A DNA stretch of 64,000 bases, from assembly GCA_002441005.1 (NCBI GenBank), contig DJWO01000009.1, positions 1-64,000 on the forward strand. The letters are read 5' to 3'. How positions within the stretch are numbered: the stretch's first letter is position 1; the number at the start of each line of letters is the position of its first letter. The translations under genes were made by a program, and so were the position numbers. The notes under the pieces were generated by a model. The model worked only from the letters and a program-made list of their open reading frames with translations, did not search any database and was not told where the DNA came from. Shown here in pieces: positions 1 through 8,166 of the stretch. The DNA comes from Candidatus Aminicenantes bacterium UBA6228 (lineage in GTDB: Bacteria > Acidobacteriota > Aminicenantia > Aminicenantales > Saccharicenantaceae).

Positions 1-228
1 TGCTATCTCTCGCTTTATCTGCTCATAAATATGCCCTCAATAAGGCTACAGTCAGCTCATTTTACCTTGGTTTCTTGCTCTGTCCAGAAAAATCTCCCGC
101 TACCAGCCCGCCAGTTTCCAGCTGACCGACAACAAAAAGGATTCGGGATCACCTCCTCCTGGTCCTCCACTCGTTCTCTGCCTCGCCTGGAAGAAGAACC
201 TCAAGAAAAAGGATGTTTCTAGAAAATG
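1..228. other. No recognisable gene at left edge
   Basis: I see no convincing gene here. A 63-codon open frame on the plus strand has no ribosome binding site and no protein-like composition, and the reverse strand shows no recognisable gene end. Confidence 0.4.
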
Positions 229-232
229 AAAA

Positions 233-241
233 TGTTATAAT
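233..241 (+). promoter_or_regulatory. Extended -10 promoter for the Cys-rich protein gene
   Basis: A TG-N-TATAAT extended -10 element lies at 233-241. The -35 region is weak, as is common for extended -10 promoters. It is 28 bases upstream of the start codon at 269, with an AAAGGAGG ribosome binding site at 255-262 in between. Confidence 0.5.
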
Positions 242-268
242 ATTTTTCCAAATTAAAGGAGGCTTTAA

Positions 269-955
269 ATGAAAAAGGCAGTTATCCTAAGCGCCGTGCT
301 GGTTTTTCTTATCGGCACATTTTTTATTTACGTTTCAGCTCAAACTAAAACCCAGGAGACCACTACCAGGGTAGATCAAAAAAGCGCGCCAGCTAATCCA
401 GCGTCCTGTACGAATGATAAAGCAGCTTGTTGTTGCTCAGGCGGTTGTCAATCTGGTCAGCATAAGATGGCAGCCAAGTCGGCAGAAGACAAGGCTAAAA
501 TGAAAGCCGAAATGAGCCAGGTAGAAGGCCATCAGAAGCACCTGGCCATGAGCGGCGCCAGGGCTGAGACGGCGGCTAAAACCTGCAGTCTGGCAGCGGG
601 GACGACTGCTCCCGAAGCTCATCAGGGCTGCTCTGAGGCTCAAGCCGCAGGCCAGAGCCAGCAGGCCAACATCAAGGCCCAGGCTCAAGCGATGAACTGC
701 TCCCACCAGGAAATGATGGCTAAAATTGCCGAAGGCAAATCGGCCACAACCGAGCCCGGTTGCACAATGATGCACCAGAAAATGATGGCCTCAACTTCTA
801 AAACCGAGCCCGGTGTTCAGGCAACCGGACAGACCGGGATGATGAAGAAAGGCTGCAGCTGCCAGAAGATTGCCGGTTCCTCTGGATGTGGTCATATGAC
901 CAGGACCGAGGAGAAAAAAGAGACCGTCACCAAAACCGAAGTCAAGACTAAATAA
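269..955 (+). CDS. Secreted Cys/His/Met-rich protein, putative metal binder
   Basis: The start is supported by AAAGGAGG six bases upstream. Residues 1-24 form a signal peptide (two lysines, a hydrophobic core, cleavage after VSA). The mature part is low in hydrophobic residues and has twelve cysteines, including a CCC run near residue 55 and a CSC near the C-terminus, with many His and paired Met residues (MM, HQKMM). Such composition is typical of exported copper or other soft-metal binding proteins, but I recognise no named family. The C-terminus is a charged Lys/Thr/Glu tail. It stands alone, followed by a divergent-function oxidoreductase on the same strand. Metal binding is inferred from composition only. 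Confidence 0.75.
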   Translation: MKKAVILSAVLVFLIGTFFIYVSAQTKTQETTTRVDQKSAPANPASCTNDKAACCCSGGCQSGQHKMAAKSAEDKAKMKAEMSQVEGHQKHLAMSGARAETAAKTCSLAAGTTAPEAHQGCSEAQAAGQSQQANIKAQAQAMNCSHQEMMAKIAEGKSATTEPGCTMMHQKMMASTSKTEPGVQATGQTGMMKKGCSCQKIAGSSGCGHMTRTEEKKETVTKTEVKTK

Positions 956-1050
956 TATTTCTCGGGCCCCCTGAAAATCGCCCGGTTGCTTGTTGGTTGT
1001 CCCGGCAAAAGTGCTGGCGGCCATGTTTTTTGCCTTTCACTGACTATAAG

Positions 1051-2316
1051 ATGAAAATTTCAAGACGAAAATTCATAAAAACAGGATTGGCCGCCACCGG
1101 TGGGTTGCTCATTATTCCCCGCCATGTTCTGGGCGGACAGGGCTACCTCGCTCCCAGCGACGAGCTGACCAAAGCTATCATCGGCGTCGGCGGCATGGGC
1201 AAAGCTCATTTCCAGTATCCAGGCCGTCTGGTTGCGGTCTGTGATGTTGACCGGAAACATCTGCAGGAAGCGCTGGAGCTGGCCGGGCCCGGCGTTAAAG
1301 GTTATCATGATTTCCGGGAAGTTCTTGCCCGAGGCGATGTTGACATCGTTCATATTGTCACCCCTCCTCACTGGCATGCCCTGATAGCAATAGCGGCCGC
1401 TCGGGCCGGCAAAGACATCTGGTGCGAAAAGCCCATGACCAGAACCATTGGCGAAGGCCAGAAGGTGGTTGAGGCCGTGAAGCGAGCCGGATGCATCTTC
1501 CGCATCAATACCTGGTTTCGTTTTGAGGATACTTTCTACGGCTTTGGGACGACCGTTAAGCCCATCAAAAAGATTGTCGACAACCGGCTTCTCGGCTGGC
1601 CCTTGCGCGTGACCCTGAGCGGAGCTACCGGCTTTGACTGGAAGTTTTACTGGCAGGGGAAAACCTACCTTCCGCCCGAACCGATGCCCGAGGAGCTTGA
1701 TTATGATTTCTGGCTCGGGCCAGCGCCCTTTAAGCCCTATCACCATCATCGTGTCCACCAGACATTCCGCGGCTACTGGGACTATGATGGCGGTGGGCTG
1801 GGCGATATGGGAATGCACTATATGGACCCGGTTCAATATCTTCTGGAGAAAGACAACACCAGCCCGGTGGAAATTGAAGTTGATGCCCCGCAGCAGCACC
1901 CGGATGCTTGCGGCCGCTGGCGGAAAATTGTCCTGCGCTATGCTGACGGCTGCGAAATAATTCTGGACGGGGAGAATCAGAGACGAAATGTGCCGTTTAT
2001 AGCTGGACCGGAAGGACAGCTTTTCCCCGGACTCAGGAGTAATATTTCGGGCCTGACCGAAAAACTTAAAAAGCTGCCTGACCCGGCGCCGCAATTAACC
2101 GATTTTCATCAAGCCGTGCGGGAACGGCGGCCGTTTGCTCTAAACGAAGAGAATGGCCACAGGTCGTGCACCCTGGTTAACCTGGCCAAAATAGCCGTCA
2201 GGCTCGGCCGCAACCTGCGCTTTGATCCTGAAAAACAAATTTTTATAGGCGACGAAGAAGCCAACCGGCTGATAACTGAACCGATGAGAGCCCCGTGGAA
2301 TCTGTTTATGGCCTGA
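1051..2316 (+). CDS. Tat-exported Gfo/Idh/MocA family oxidoreductase
   Basis: An NAD(P)-dependent sugar oxidoreductase of 421 residues. The ATG at 1051 is preferred over an in-frame ATG at 997 because it places the twin-arginine signal SRRKFIK at residues 4-10, followed by a hydrophobic stretch. The Rossmann motif GVGGMG is near residues 45-50 and the family EKP motif, which carries the catalytic lysine, is at 126-128. The C-terminal half has the usual Gfo/Idh alpha-beta sheet domain, with a conserved GDMGMHYMD helix start. Export with bound cofactor is known for this subgroup. The next gene is a DUF1080 fusion, so a role in oxidative (3-keto) glycoside processing is likely. The exact sugar is unknown. 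Confidence 0.88.
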   Translation: MKISRRKFIKTGLAATGGLLIIPRHVLGGQGYLAPSDELTKAIIGVGGMGKAHFQYPGRLVAVCDVDRKHLQEALELAGPGVKGYHDFREVLARGDVDIVHIVTPPHWHALIAIAAARAGKDIWCEKPMTRTIGEGQKVVEAVKRAGCIFRINTWFRFEDTFYGFGTTVKPIKKIVDNRLLGWPLRVTLSGATGFDWKFYWQGKTYLPPEPMPEELDYDFWLGPAPFKPYHHHRVHQTFRGYWDYDGGGLGDMGMHYMDPVQYLLEKDNTSPVEIEVDAPQQHPDACGRWRKIVLRYADGCEIILDGENQRRNVPFIAGPEGQLFPGLRSNISGLTEKLKKLPDPAPQLTDFHQAVRERRPFALNEENGHRSCTLVNLAKIAVRLGRNLRFDPEKQIFIGDEEANRLITEPMRAPWNLFMA

Positions 2317-2429
2317 GAAGAACCGGGAGTGGGCAACGGGATTGGAATGGGCAAGAGGCGGTGAGATTCTCGGTTTGCTGATTTAATTTAAAAAGGGAAA
2401 ATATACCAAAGCGAAAAAGCAAGGTTAAA

Positions 2430-5372
2430 ATGAAAAAAACAGGGACTTTCAAAGAAAAGCATGGCCTGAATCGGCTGCCTGGAGCAACTGTAAAGACAAA
2501 GAATTTTTTTGAAAGAAAAGAAACGGATGCGGGCAAGGCCATCTTAATTCTATTTTTACTCTGGTGGGGCCTTATCCCAAAAGTGCTTTCTGGCCTGACC
2601 CACACCGGCGATACGGCGAAAGATAATCAAAAGGTTGCTGCAGCCAAACAGCCGTCAGCTCTTGATGAAGAAAAAATAGCCGCCTGGCTCAGGCAGCTTC
2701 CGGCTTCTAACCGGTCTCAGGCCGACAGAATTTTTGGTGAAATGCTTCAGTCCATACAATCTGGGACTCCTGTGGTCAGCCAGCTGGCCAGCCGCTTACA
2801 AGCACCAGGTAAAGGCGATGATAATCTTGTTCGCTATGCTCTGGATGGACTGGTTCAAGCCGCCGCTAAAAATGCTTCGGCGGCTCTCAAGGAAAAAGTA
2901 GCTGGAGAGATCTTGAAAGCAGTCGTCAGCCAGCCTGAAACTCAGATTAAAGCTTTTCTCCTGAGTGAAGCCGGCTACCTGATTGAGCCTGGCCAGATTA
3001 AGCTCGTCGAACCTTATCTTCTGGTTCCAGAACTTTCGGATGAAGCGGTCAGAACGCTTTTAAGGATCAGGAGCCCCGAGGTGGAGAAGGCTCTGCTTAA
3101 AGCCTGGCCGCGGGCCCCACTTGAAGCCAGGCTGGCACTCCTTCAGGGACTGGGCGAGTTAAGAAGCAAAAAGGCCGTCCCGTTGATCAGGCCGCTGGCC
3201 GTCGCCGGTGATAAGAAGGTCAGGCTGATGGCTCTCTCTGCCCTGGCTGAGATAGCTGATCCGGCCACTGAGGCGCTATTCTCGCAGCTACCGGCGCTTT
3301 CTACTGAAGAGGAGAAAAAACAAACCATAAATCTTTATCTGCGCTTCGCCAGAAGATTGTCTCAAGATGGACAGAAAGACAGGGCTTTAGCCATTGCCCG
3401 TCAGGCTGGAGCTGTACTCACCGGCGAGGAGGAAGTGGCCCAAAGAAGCGAGGCACTCGAGCTTGTGGCCGAAATTCTTCAGGAAAAATCGCTACCAGAC
3501 ATAATGCGGGCGGTGACCGATGAGCATAATGAGTATCGAGCGACGGCTGTGCGTCTGGCCAGAAAGTTCGATCGCCCGGAATTGACCTCTGACTGGCTAA
3601 AGGCGCTAAAGGAGGCAGAGAGTGTGGCTGTCGGCGGCGCCGGCAGCGCGGCTGACCTCATTGACTTTCTGGGTGAAAGACAGGACAAAACAGTTTTGCC
3701 TGAGGTCGTTAAATTTCTCGGTAGCCAGGACGAAGGCGTCCGGCTGGCGGCCATCAGGGCTTCATTCCGCCTGGGTGGAAAAGAGATTCTTGATAAGCTC
3801 TGGCCTCTACTGGCTAACTCGCCGGTCGACTGTCAGCTCATTCTTGACCTCCTGGCAACGCTAAAGCCTGAGGATTATATGGGTCAACTTATAAAAATTT
3901 ATCCAGACCTGCCGGAAGCATCAAAACTTGTCAGCCTGAGTGCAGTCAGGGATAAAATGACGCCAGCCTGGAAAGAAATTATTTTAAGCGAAATTGATTC
4001 GCCCTCGGCTGAGCTGTCTCGGGCAGCTTCGGCCTGCCTTTCATCAGTCTGCACTCAAAGCGATCTCCCCTGGCTTCTCGAAAAATATGCCGGGATGGAA
4101 GACAAGGCTGCGGCAGCTGGCTATCAGACAGCCATCAAATCTATTATGGGCGATATAAAGGATGAGGGAAAACGTCAGGAATATCTTTTCGCTTCAATAA
4201 ATAAATCGAAAGGCGAAGCCAGAGCCAGTTTAATCAGATTACTGCCGCTGGCCGGCGGGCAGGAAGGATTAAAAAATGTTCTGGCCTTTATGTCAGATAA
4301 AGACCCGGAGATAAAAGCGGCGGCGATTTATGCTTTGACCAGCTGGCCTGGATTCGAGGCGGCACCTCAGCTTATCAACCTGCTCTTCTCAACTCAGGAT
4401 AGAAAGGTCCGATATTTAGCCTGCCAGGGGCTGGTCAGGCTGGTTAGAGAAGCCGAGGTGAGCACGTCTGAAAAATTAAAAATCTTAGAACAGATGAAAC
4501 CTCTTGTTTCTTATCCGGATGAAAGAAGCCTGCTTCTTACGGGCTGGGCCAGTTTGCGGGAGATAAAAGCTCTTGAAGAAATCGCCGGATTTTTCGGAGA
4601 CGATTCATTAAAGGAGAGAGCGGCTCTGTCAGCCTGCCGGTTGGCCAGACCGCAAGCCGGAGAAGAAGGACTTAAAGGCTGGACAACTATCTGGATTCTA
4701 AAGAAGGCTCTGCTTTTTCTCGAGGACGAACTTGAAATTCAGGAGACAGAAAGTTATCTGGAGAATCTACTCCAGGAGGAAGGGTTCGAACCTCTCTTTA
4801 ACCGGAAAGACCTTTATGGCTGGAAAGGCCTGGTTGCCGACCCGGTGAAGCGAGCCAGAATGAGCGAGGCCGAGCTGGCCGCTGCTCAGAAAAAAGCGGA
4901 TGAAATTATGCGGCAGCACTGGCAGGTAATTGACGGTGTTCTGGCCTTTGATGGCCGCGGCGAGAGCCTTTGCACGGCAAAGGATTTCTGCGACTTTGAA
5001 CTTTTCGTTGATTGGAAAATAGAAAAGGGCGGCGACAGCGGCATCTATTTAAGAGGCTCACCACAGGTTCAGATCTGGGATCCGGCTCAGTGGCCAGAAG
5101 GCTCCGGCGGGCTTTACAACAACGAGAAAAATCCCAGCAAACCGCTTAAGTGTGCCGACCAGCCAGTAGGCAGCTGGAATACTTTTTACATCAAAATGGT
5201 AGGCGAAAGAGTCACCGTTTATCTTAACGGTGAGCTGGCCGTGGATAATGTAATCATGGAAAACTACTGGGAGCGGGACAAACCGATTTATCTCTGCGGA
5301 CAGATTGAACTTCAGGCCCACAACACCCCCCTGTATTTTAAGAATATCTATCTGAAAATGGGGACACCCTAG
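2430..5372 (+). CDS. HEAT-repeat protein with C-terminal DUF1080 (3-keto-disaccharide hydrolase) domain
   Basis: A 980-residue protein. Residues 1-33 are basic, and about 34-52 are a hydrophobic segment that looks like an uncleaved or late signal anchor, so the protein is probably exported. From about residue 70 to 760 it is built of alpha-helical HEAT-like repeats (recurring patterns of the type AVPLIRPL, VRLMALSALAEI, VRYLACQGLVRL). Residues from about 780 to 980 match the DUF1080 beta-jelly-roll family: it opens with EPLFNRKDLYGWKG, then DSGIYLRGSPQVQIWD, and closes with an LQAHNTPLYFKNIYLK-type strand. DUF1080 enzymes cleave 3-keto-glycosides or bind related sugars. The gene follows an exported Gfo/Idh oxidoreductase on the same strand, 113 bases downstream. 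The fusion to a long HEAT solenoid is unusual; the solenoid may hold a partner protein at the cell surface. Confidence 0.85.
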   Translation: MKKTGTFKEKHGLNRLPGATVKTKNFFERKETDAGKAILILFLLWWGLIPKVLSGLTHTGDTAKDNQKVAAAKQPSALDEEKIAAWLRQLPASNRSQADRIFGEMLQSIQSGTPVVSQLASRLQAPGKGDDNLVRYALDGLVQAAAKNASAALKEKVAGEILKAVVSQPETQIKAFLLSEAGYLIEPGQIKLVEPYLLVPELSDEAVRTLLRIRSPEVEKALLKAWPRAPLEARLALLQGLGELRSKKAVPLIRPLAVAGDKKVRLMALSALAEIADPATEALFSQLPALSTEEEKKQTINLYLRFARRLSQDGQKDRALAIARQAGAVLTGEEEVAQRSEALELVAEILQEKSLPDIMRAVTDEHNEYRATAVRLARKFDRPELTSDWLKALKEAESVAVGGAGSAADLIDFLGERQDKTVLPEVVKFLGSQDEGVRLAAIRASFRLGGKEILDKLWPLLANSPVDCQLILDLLATLKPEDYMGQLIKIYPDLPEASKLVSLSAVRDKMTPAWKEIILSEIDSPSAELSRAASACLSSVCTQSDLPWLLEKYAGMEDKAAAAGYQTAIKSIMGDIKDEGKRQEYLFASINKSKGEARASLIRLLPLAGGQEGLKNVLAFMSDKDPEIKAAAIYALTSWPGFEAAPQLINLLFSTQDRKVRYLACQGLVRLVREAEVSTSEKLKILEQMKPLVSYPDERSLLLTGWASLREIKALEEIAGFFGDDSLKERAALSACRLARPQAGEEGLKGWTTIWILKKALLFLEDELEIQETESYLENLLQEEGFEPLFNRKDLYGWKGLVADPVKRARMSEAELAAAQKKADEIMRQHWQVIDGVLAFDGRGESLCTAKDFCDFELFVDWKIEKGGDSGIYLRGSPQVQIWDPAQWPEGSGGLYNNEKNPSKPLKCADQPVGSWNTFYIKMVGERVTVYLNGELAVDNVIMENYWERDKPIYLCGQIELQAHNTPLYFKNIYLKMGTP

Positions 5373-5388
5373 ATTTTCCCCATTTTTT
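5355..5388. terminator. Bidirectional intrinsic terminator
   Basis: A 10-bp stem (5355-5364 with 5377-5386, AAAATGGGGA and its complement) with a 12-base loop is followed by a T-run. It overlaps the end of the HEAT-DUF1080 gene and sits between two convergent genes, so it probably ends both transcripts. Confidence 0.75.
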
Positions 5389-6937
5389 ATTTCCTCTCAT
5401 AAACTAAAATATAGCTGTGCATTATATCAAGGAAGTCCTGGTTGCCACCCTGGACAAACTTTTTTTGGCCATCTGCCTCGATCTCCACAATTATTTCTTT
5501 AAGCCACCAGGCTTCATCCTGAAGGAGATCCACTATTAATTTGGCCATGGGAATGAGCTGCTCTCGTTTTCTCAAGTCTCTCGTTTCAATGGCCAGATAA
5601 CCTCCCAATCTGACACCTGGCTGTATTTCATAACTCAGGCTTTGCAGACGTTCAAGATAATCCTGCGGATTTACCCTCTTCCCATTGCTCGGACTTAAGA
5701 CAGGTGATTTGACCCAGACTAGTTCCAGGTCTTTCTTCGCCTTCAATTTGATTGCCTGACTTTCATTGTCTGAACTATCAATTTTTATGATTTCAAAATT
5801 ATCTCCAGAGCTATATCTTTTAATTATATTTTTATCTGTTAGTTCTTCCTTTTTGTCCCCAGGGAAAAGCCAGACCGTAGTTGTCTCCAATTTATTAATT
5901 TTTATGGTTGACTCGAGTCTTTCCTGGCTGATAGCCAAGCCTGTTGCCTCTTCCTGAACTTTTAATATTCTTCCTGCCTGGTTTTCTGTTGGCTTCTCGA
6001 AAACTGGTAGGTATTCGTGAGCTAGAAGCAAGAAATTATTCTTTATACTGCTCTCATACCAGAAGCCGGTTGTCTTACAGTTATGCTGCCTCTTAATAAT
6101 CAGTTCCCTCAAGCGGAAGCCAGCTTCCAGGTAAACATTAATCAGCTTAAAAGCTAAAGGAATCACATGTTTTTTTCTTCGCATATCCCCTATGAGGACA
6201 GCACATTGCCGGCCCGGCTTTAGAACTCGGAAGTTTTCTGCTGCCACCGCGGCCATCTCGTTCAGGAACTCTTCGACATCCAGAAAGGAAAGATCTCCTT
6301 CCTTATTATCCGTATACTGGATGATATTGGCATAAGGAGGGTGAGTACAAATGAGGTCAATACTGTTCGCTCCTAGCCAGGATAAGTTGCGGGCATCTCC
6401 GACTCTGAGCTCTGGCTCAAAGAATTCTTTTATCTCATTGTCAGGGAAGGGCAAAGTACTAATCTCAAAGTTGAGATTTTTTTCGGCAAGGGCAATGGCC
6501 TCTTCATTGATATCACACGCTAGACATTTCCTGCCAAGCAGTTTAGCTTCAATCGTTGTTGTCCCGCCACCACAAAAACAATCCAGCACAGTTTCCCCTA
6601 GTTCCGAGTAGCGTAGAATTATGTTTCTGGGAATGTAAGGGGAATAATTTCCCCGGTAGGTTCCATTATGGGTAGCCCAGTCTCCCCGCTGCTTAAAGCT
6701 CCAGACTGAGGTCGTTTCTAGAGTAAAATTTTTGGGAAATAGCGATTTGATTTTGTGCCTATTTTTTATCTCGCTGACATTTATGCCCTTATTTTTAGTA
6801 ACAACTTTTTCAATATAGCGATAGGTAACACCATATTTTTTCCCTATTTCAAGGTCGGAGGTCCCCACCTCTTTTTCCCGCAGGATAGCTTCTTCGAGTT
6901 TTTCCCCGGTTAGATTATTGTATCTATTTTCTCTCAT
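5387..6937 (-). CDS. Type II DNA methyltransferase with an internal duplication
   Basis: A 516-residue SAM-dependent amino-methyltransferase. Residues 10-50 look like a helix-turn-helix (DLEIGKKYGVTYRYIEKV). The SAM-binding motif I is FCGGGTT at 121-127 with an acidic CDINEEA strand at 141-147, and the catalytic motif IV is THPPY at 198-202. Motif I precedes motif IV, as in the gamma/alpha class order. The C-terminal part (about 350-516) repeats the framework of residues 73-315: LETTTVWLF at 350 echoes LETTSVWSF at 73, and a GVRLGG...DLRKREQLIPMAKLI stretch at 441 echoes GRQCAV...DMRRKKHVIPLAFKLI. This copy has lost motifs I and IV and is probably a DNA-recognition or dimer-like half. It lies two bases after the restriction gene and should protect the site cut by that enzyme. 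Confidence 0.85.
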   Translation of the reverse strand: MRENRYNNLTGEKLEEAILREKEVGTSDLEIGKKYGVTYRYIEKVVTKNKGINVSEIKNRHKIKSLFPKNFTLETTSVWSFKQRGDWATHNGTYRGNYSPYIPRNIILRYSELGETVLDCFCGGGTTTIEAKLLGRKCLACDINEEAIALAEKNLNFEISTLPFPDNEIKEFFEPELRVGDARNLSWLGANSIDLICTHPPYANIIQYTDNKEGDLSFLDVEEFLNEMAAVAAENFRVLKPGRQCAVLIGDMRRKKHVIPLAFKLINVYLEAGFRLRELIIKRQHNCKTTGFWYESSIKNNFLLLAHEYLPVFEKPTENQAGRILKVQEEATGLAISQERLESTIKINKLETTTVWLFPGDKKEELTDKNIIKRYSSGDNFEIIKIDSSDNESQAIKLKAKKDLELVWVKSPVLSPSNGKRVNPQDYLERLQSLSYEIQPGVRLGGYLAIETRDLRKREQLIPMAKLIVDLLQDEAWWLKEIIVEIEADGQKKFVQGGNQDFLDIMHSYILVYERK

Positions 6938-6939
6938 GA

Positions 6940-7860
6940 CTATATTTCTTCAATTATCTTTTGTAGAAAGCCACGTTTGACAAAAGAAGTATTAAGTACG
7001 TAGTCCAGCTCGTTAAAAGCTCTATTCATCTCGTTTCTTTGCCCATGCCAACCTGAGCCATCGGTCACCCAGATAAAATAATGGTCATTATTTTTTAGTT
7101 CCTGTTGTCTATTTATATAAGCGCCAACTATTTCTTGAGGTTTTGAGCCCGTATCACTAAAGAAATTTACCTCTATGTTTATGACAGCACCATTGTCTTT
7201 AATTAGAATAAAATCAGCTTTTCTTTCTTTAAGAACATGACTTATTTTAAACCCATAATTAGCCAGCGCCTGAAACTGTTTCTGCTTCAGGATAGTCCTG
7301 ATCCTTACCTGGCTCTCAGGTTTTGCCATTAATCCTTCTATAAGTTCCTCCATAGCCCGGCCACTTCTGTTCTTCCGAGCATTAGTATCGAGTCCGACTT
7401 CTACGCCGGACAGGTAATCTTCAAGACTAATCTGGCAAAGATTTTGAAAAAAGGCTTTAAGACCGGTCTTATCACAAAAAATGATAGTCTTATCTATTTC
7501 CTCTTGAGTCATCTTATGCTCTGAAAAGTTATATTCTATGAAGTGCGGGTCTGAGGCTAGGAAATCGTCGACTAATTTCATGTCGGTTTCTCTAACCGCC
7601 AGCAGTAAGGGGAAGCAGGGCAAAACTTCTGGATATTTTTTAAGAATATAATCCAATTGAGAGTCAAAGTTCTGGTTTTTTATTAAAGAATTCAGAATGC
7701 TCAGGCTAACTTTATATTTTCGAACGTTTTGTTTAACTTTTTGCCAATCAACAAAGAATTTAAAATCGCGGTTGGTGTAGAGAAGAGTCCGATGGAATTC
7801 TTTTATCACCTCCTCGGCGGTCCCGAGCTTAAAAAAACTAAAATAGCTTTGTTCTCTCAT
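6940..7860 (-). CDS. DpnII/MboI-like type II restriction endonuclease
   Basis: A 306-residue protein. The segment GLDTNARKNRSG at 156-167 and the nuclease core ADFILI...NIEVNFF...GSK (Asp216, Glu230, Asn232, Lys240) match the DpnII/MboI family, in which the PD-(D/E)XK motif has the E-x-N form. Known members cut GATC, but the partner methyltransferase here is not the usual Dam-like type, so the recognition site is open. It is the first gene of a two-gene operon with the methyltransferase. A consensus-like promoter lies so close to the ATG that the mRNA should be nearly leaderless, and no ribosome binding site is visible. Confidence 0.82.
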   Translation of the reverse strand: MREQSYFSFFKLGTAEEVIKEFHRTLLYTNRDFKFFVDWQKVKQNVRKYKVSLSILNSLIKNQNFDSQLDYILKKYPEVLPCFPLLLAVRETDMKLVDDFLASDPHFIEYNFSEHKMTQEEIDKTIIFCDKTGLKAFFQNLCQISLEDYLSGVEVGLDTNARKNRSGRAMEELIEGLMAKPESQVRIRTILKQKQFQALANYGFKISHVLKERKADFILIKDNGAVINIEVNFFSDTGSKPQEIVGAYINRQQELKNNDHYFIWVTDGSGWHGQRNEMNRAFNELDYVLNTSFVKRGFLQKIIEEI

Positions 7861-7870
7861 TTTTTCTTTA

Positions 7871-7900
7871 ATTATACCTGTCTACCTGATATTTAAGCAA
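7871..7900 (-). promoter_or_regulatory. Promoter of the restriction-modification operon
   Basis: On the minus strand TTGCTT (7895-7900) is followed by an 18-base spacer and a perfect TATAAT (7871-7876). The -10 box is ten bases from the ATG at 7860, predicting a 5' leader of about four bases or less. Confidence 0.6.
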
Positions 7901-8000
7901 CAGAGTAAATTCATAATACTTTTTCTCACCAAGGTCCTCTCCTTAATAAAGACGCTCAGTCTGGCGATTATTCTCTTTTGGCCGTAATTTTTACTAAATA

Positions 8001-8052
8001 GGCTAGAGCCTCAGGATATTATTGATTATAAAGAACTTCGGCTACCCGAACG
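8001..8052 (+). repeat. REP-like palindromic element, degenerate copy
   Basis: This stretch aligns along its length with the intact copy at 9071-9133 (shared GCCTC, TTATTGAT, TTCGGCT blocks in the same order) but has lost the outer GGGGTC arms. Confidence 0.55.
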
Positions 8053-8166
8053 TACTTAATAAACAAAATATAGTTGGTGGAATAGGCCTGTTGGAGATTT
8101 TAGAAGAGTGTTTTATGTTTTTATGACTTTTGCGGAATCTTATCAATCTTTATCTTAGCTGGCTTC

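Larger units (their letters stand above)
7861..8166. other. Intergenic region with promoter and a decayed REP-like element
   Basis: About 300 bases without a gene. It holds the restriction operon promoter at its left end and a degenerate copy of a palindromic repeat at 8001-8052. I see nothing else. Confidence 0.6.

Noticed and set aside
31..222. 63-codon frame at the left edge
   Set aside because: No ribosome binding site and no protein-like composition.
1060..2094. Long reverse frame across the first oxidoreductase gene
   Set aside because: Shadow of the Gfo/Idh gene, which has clear family motifs.
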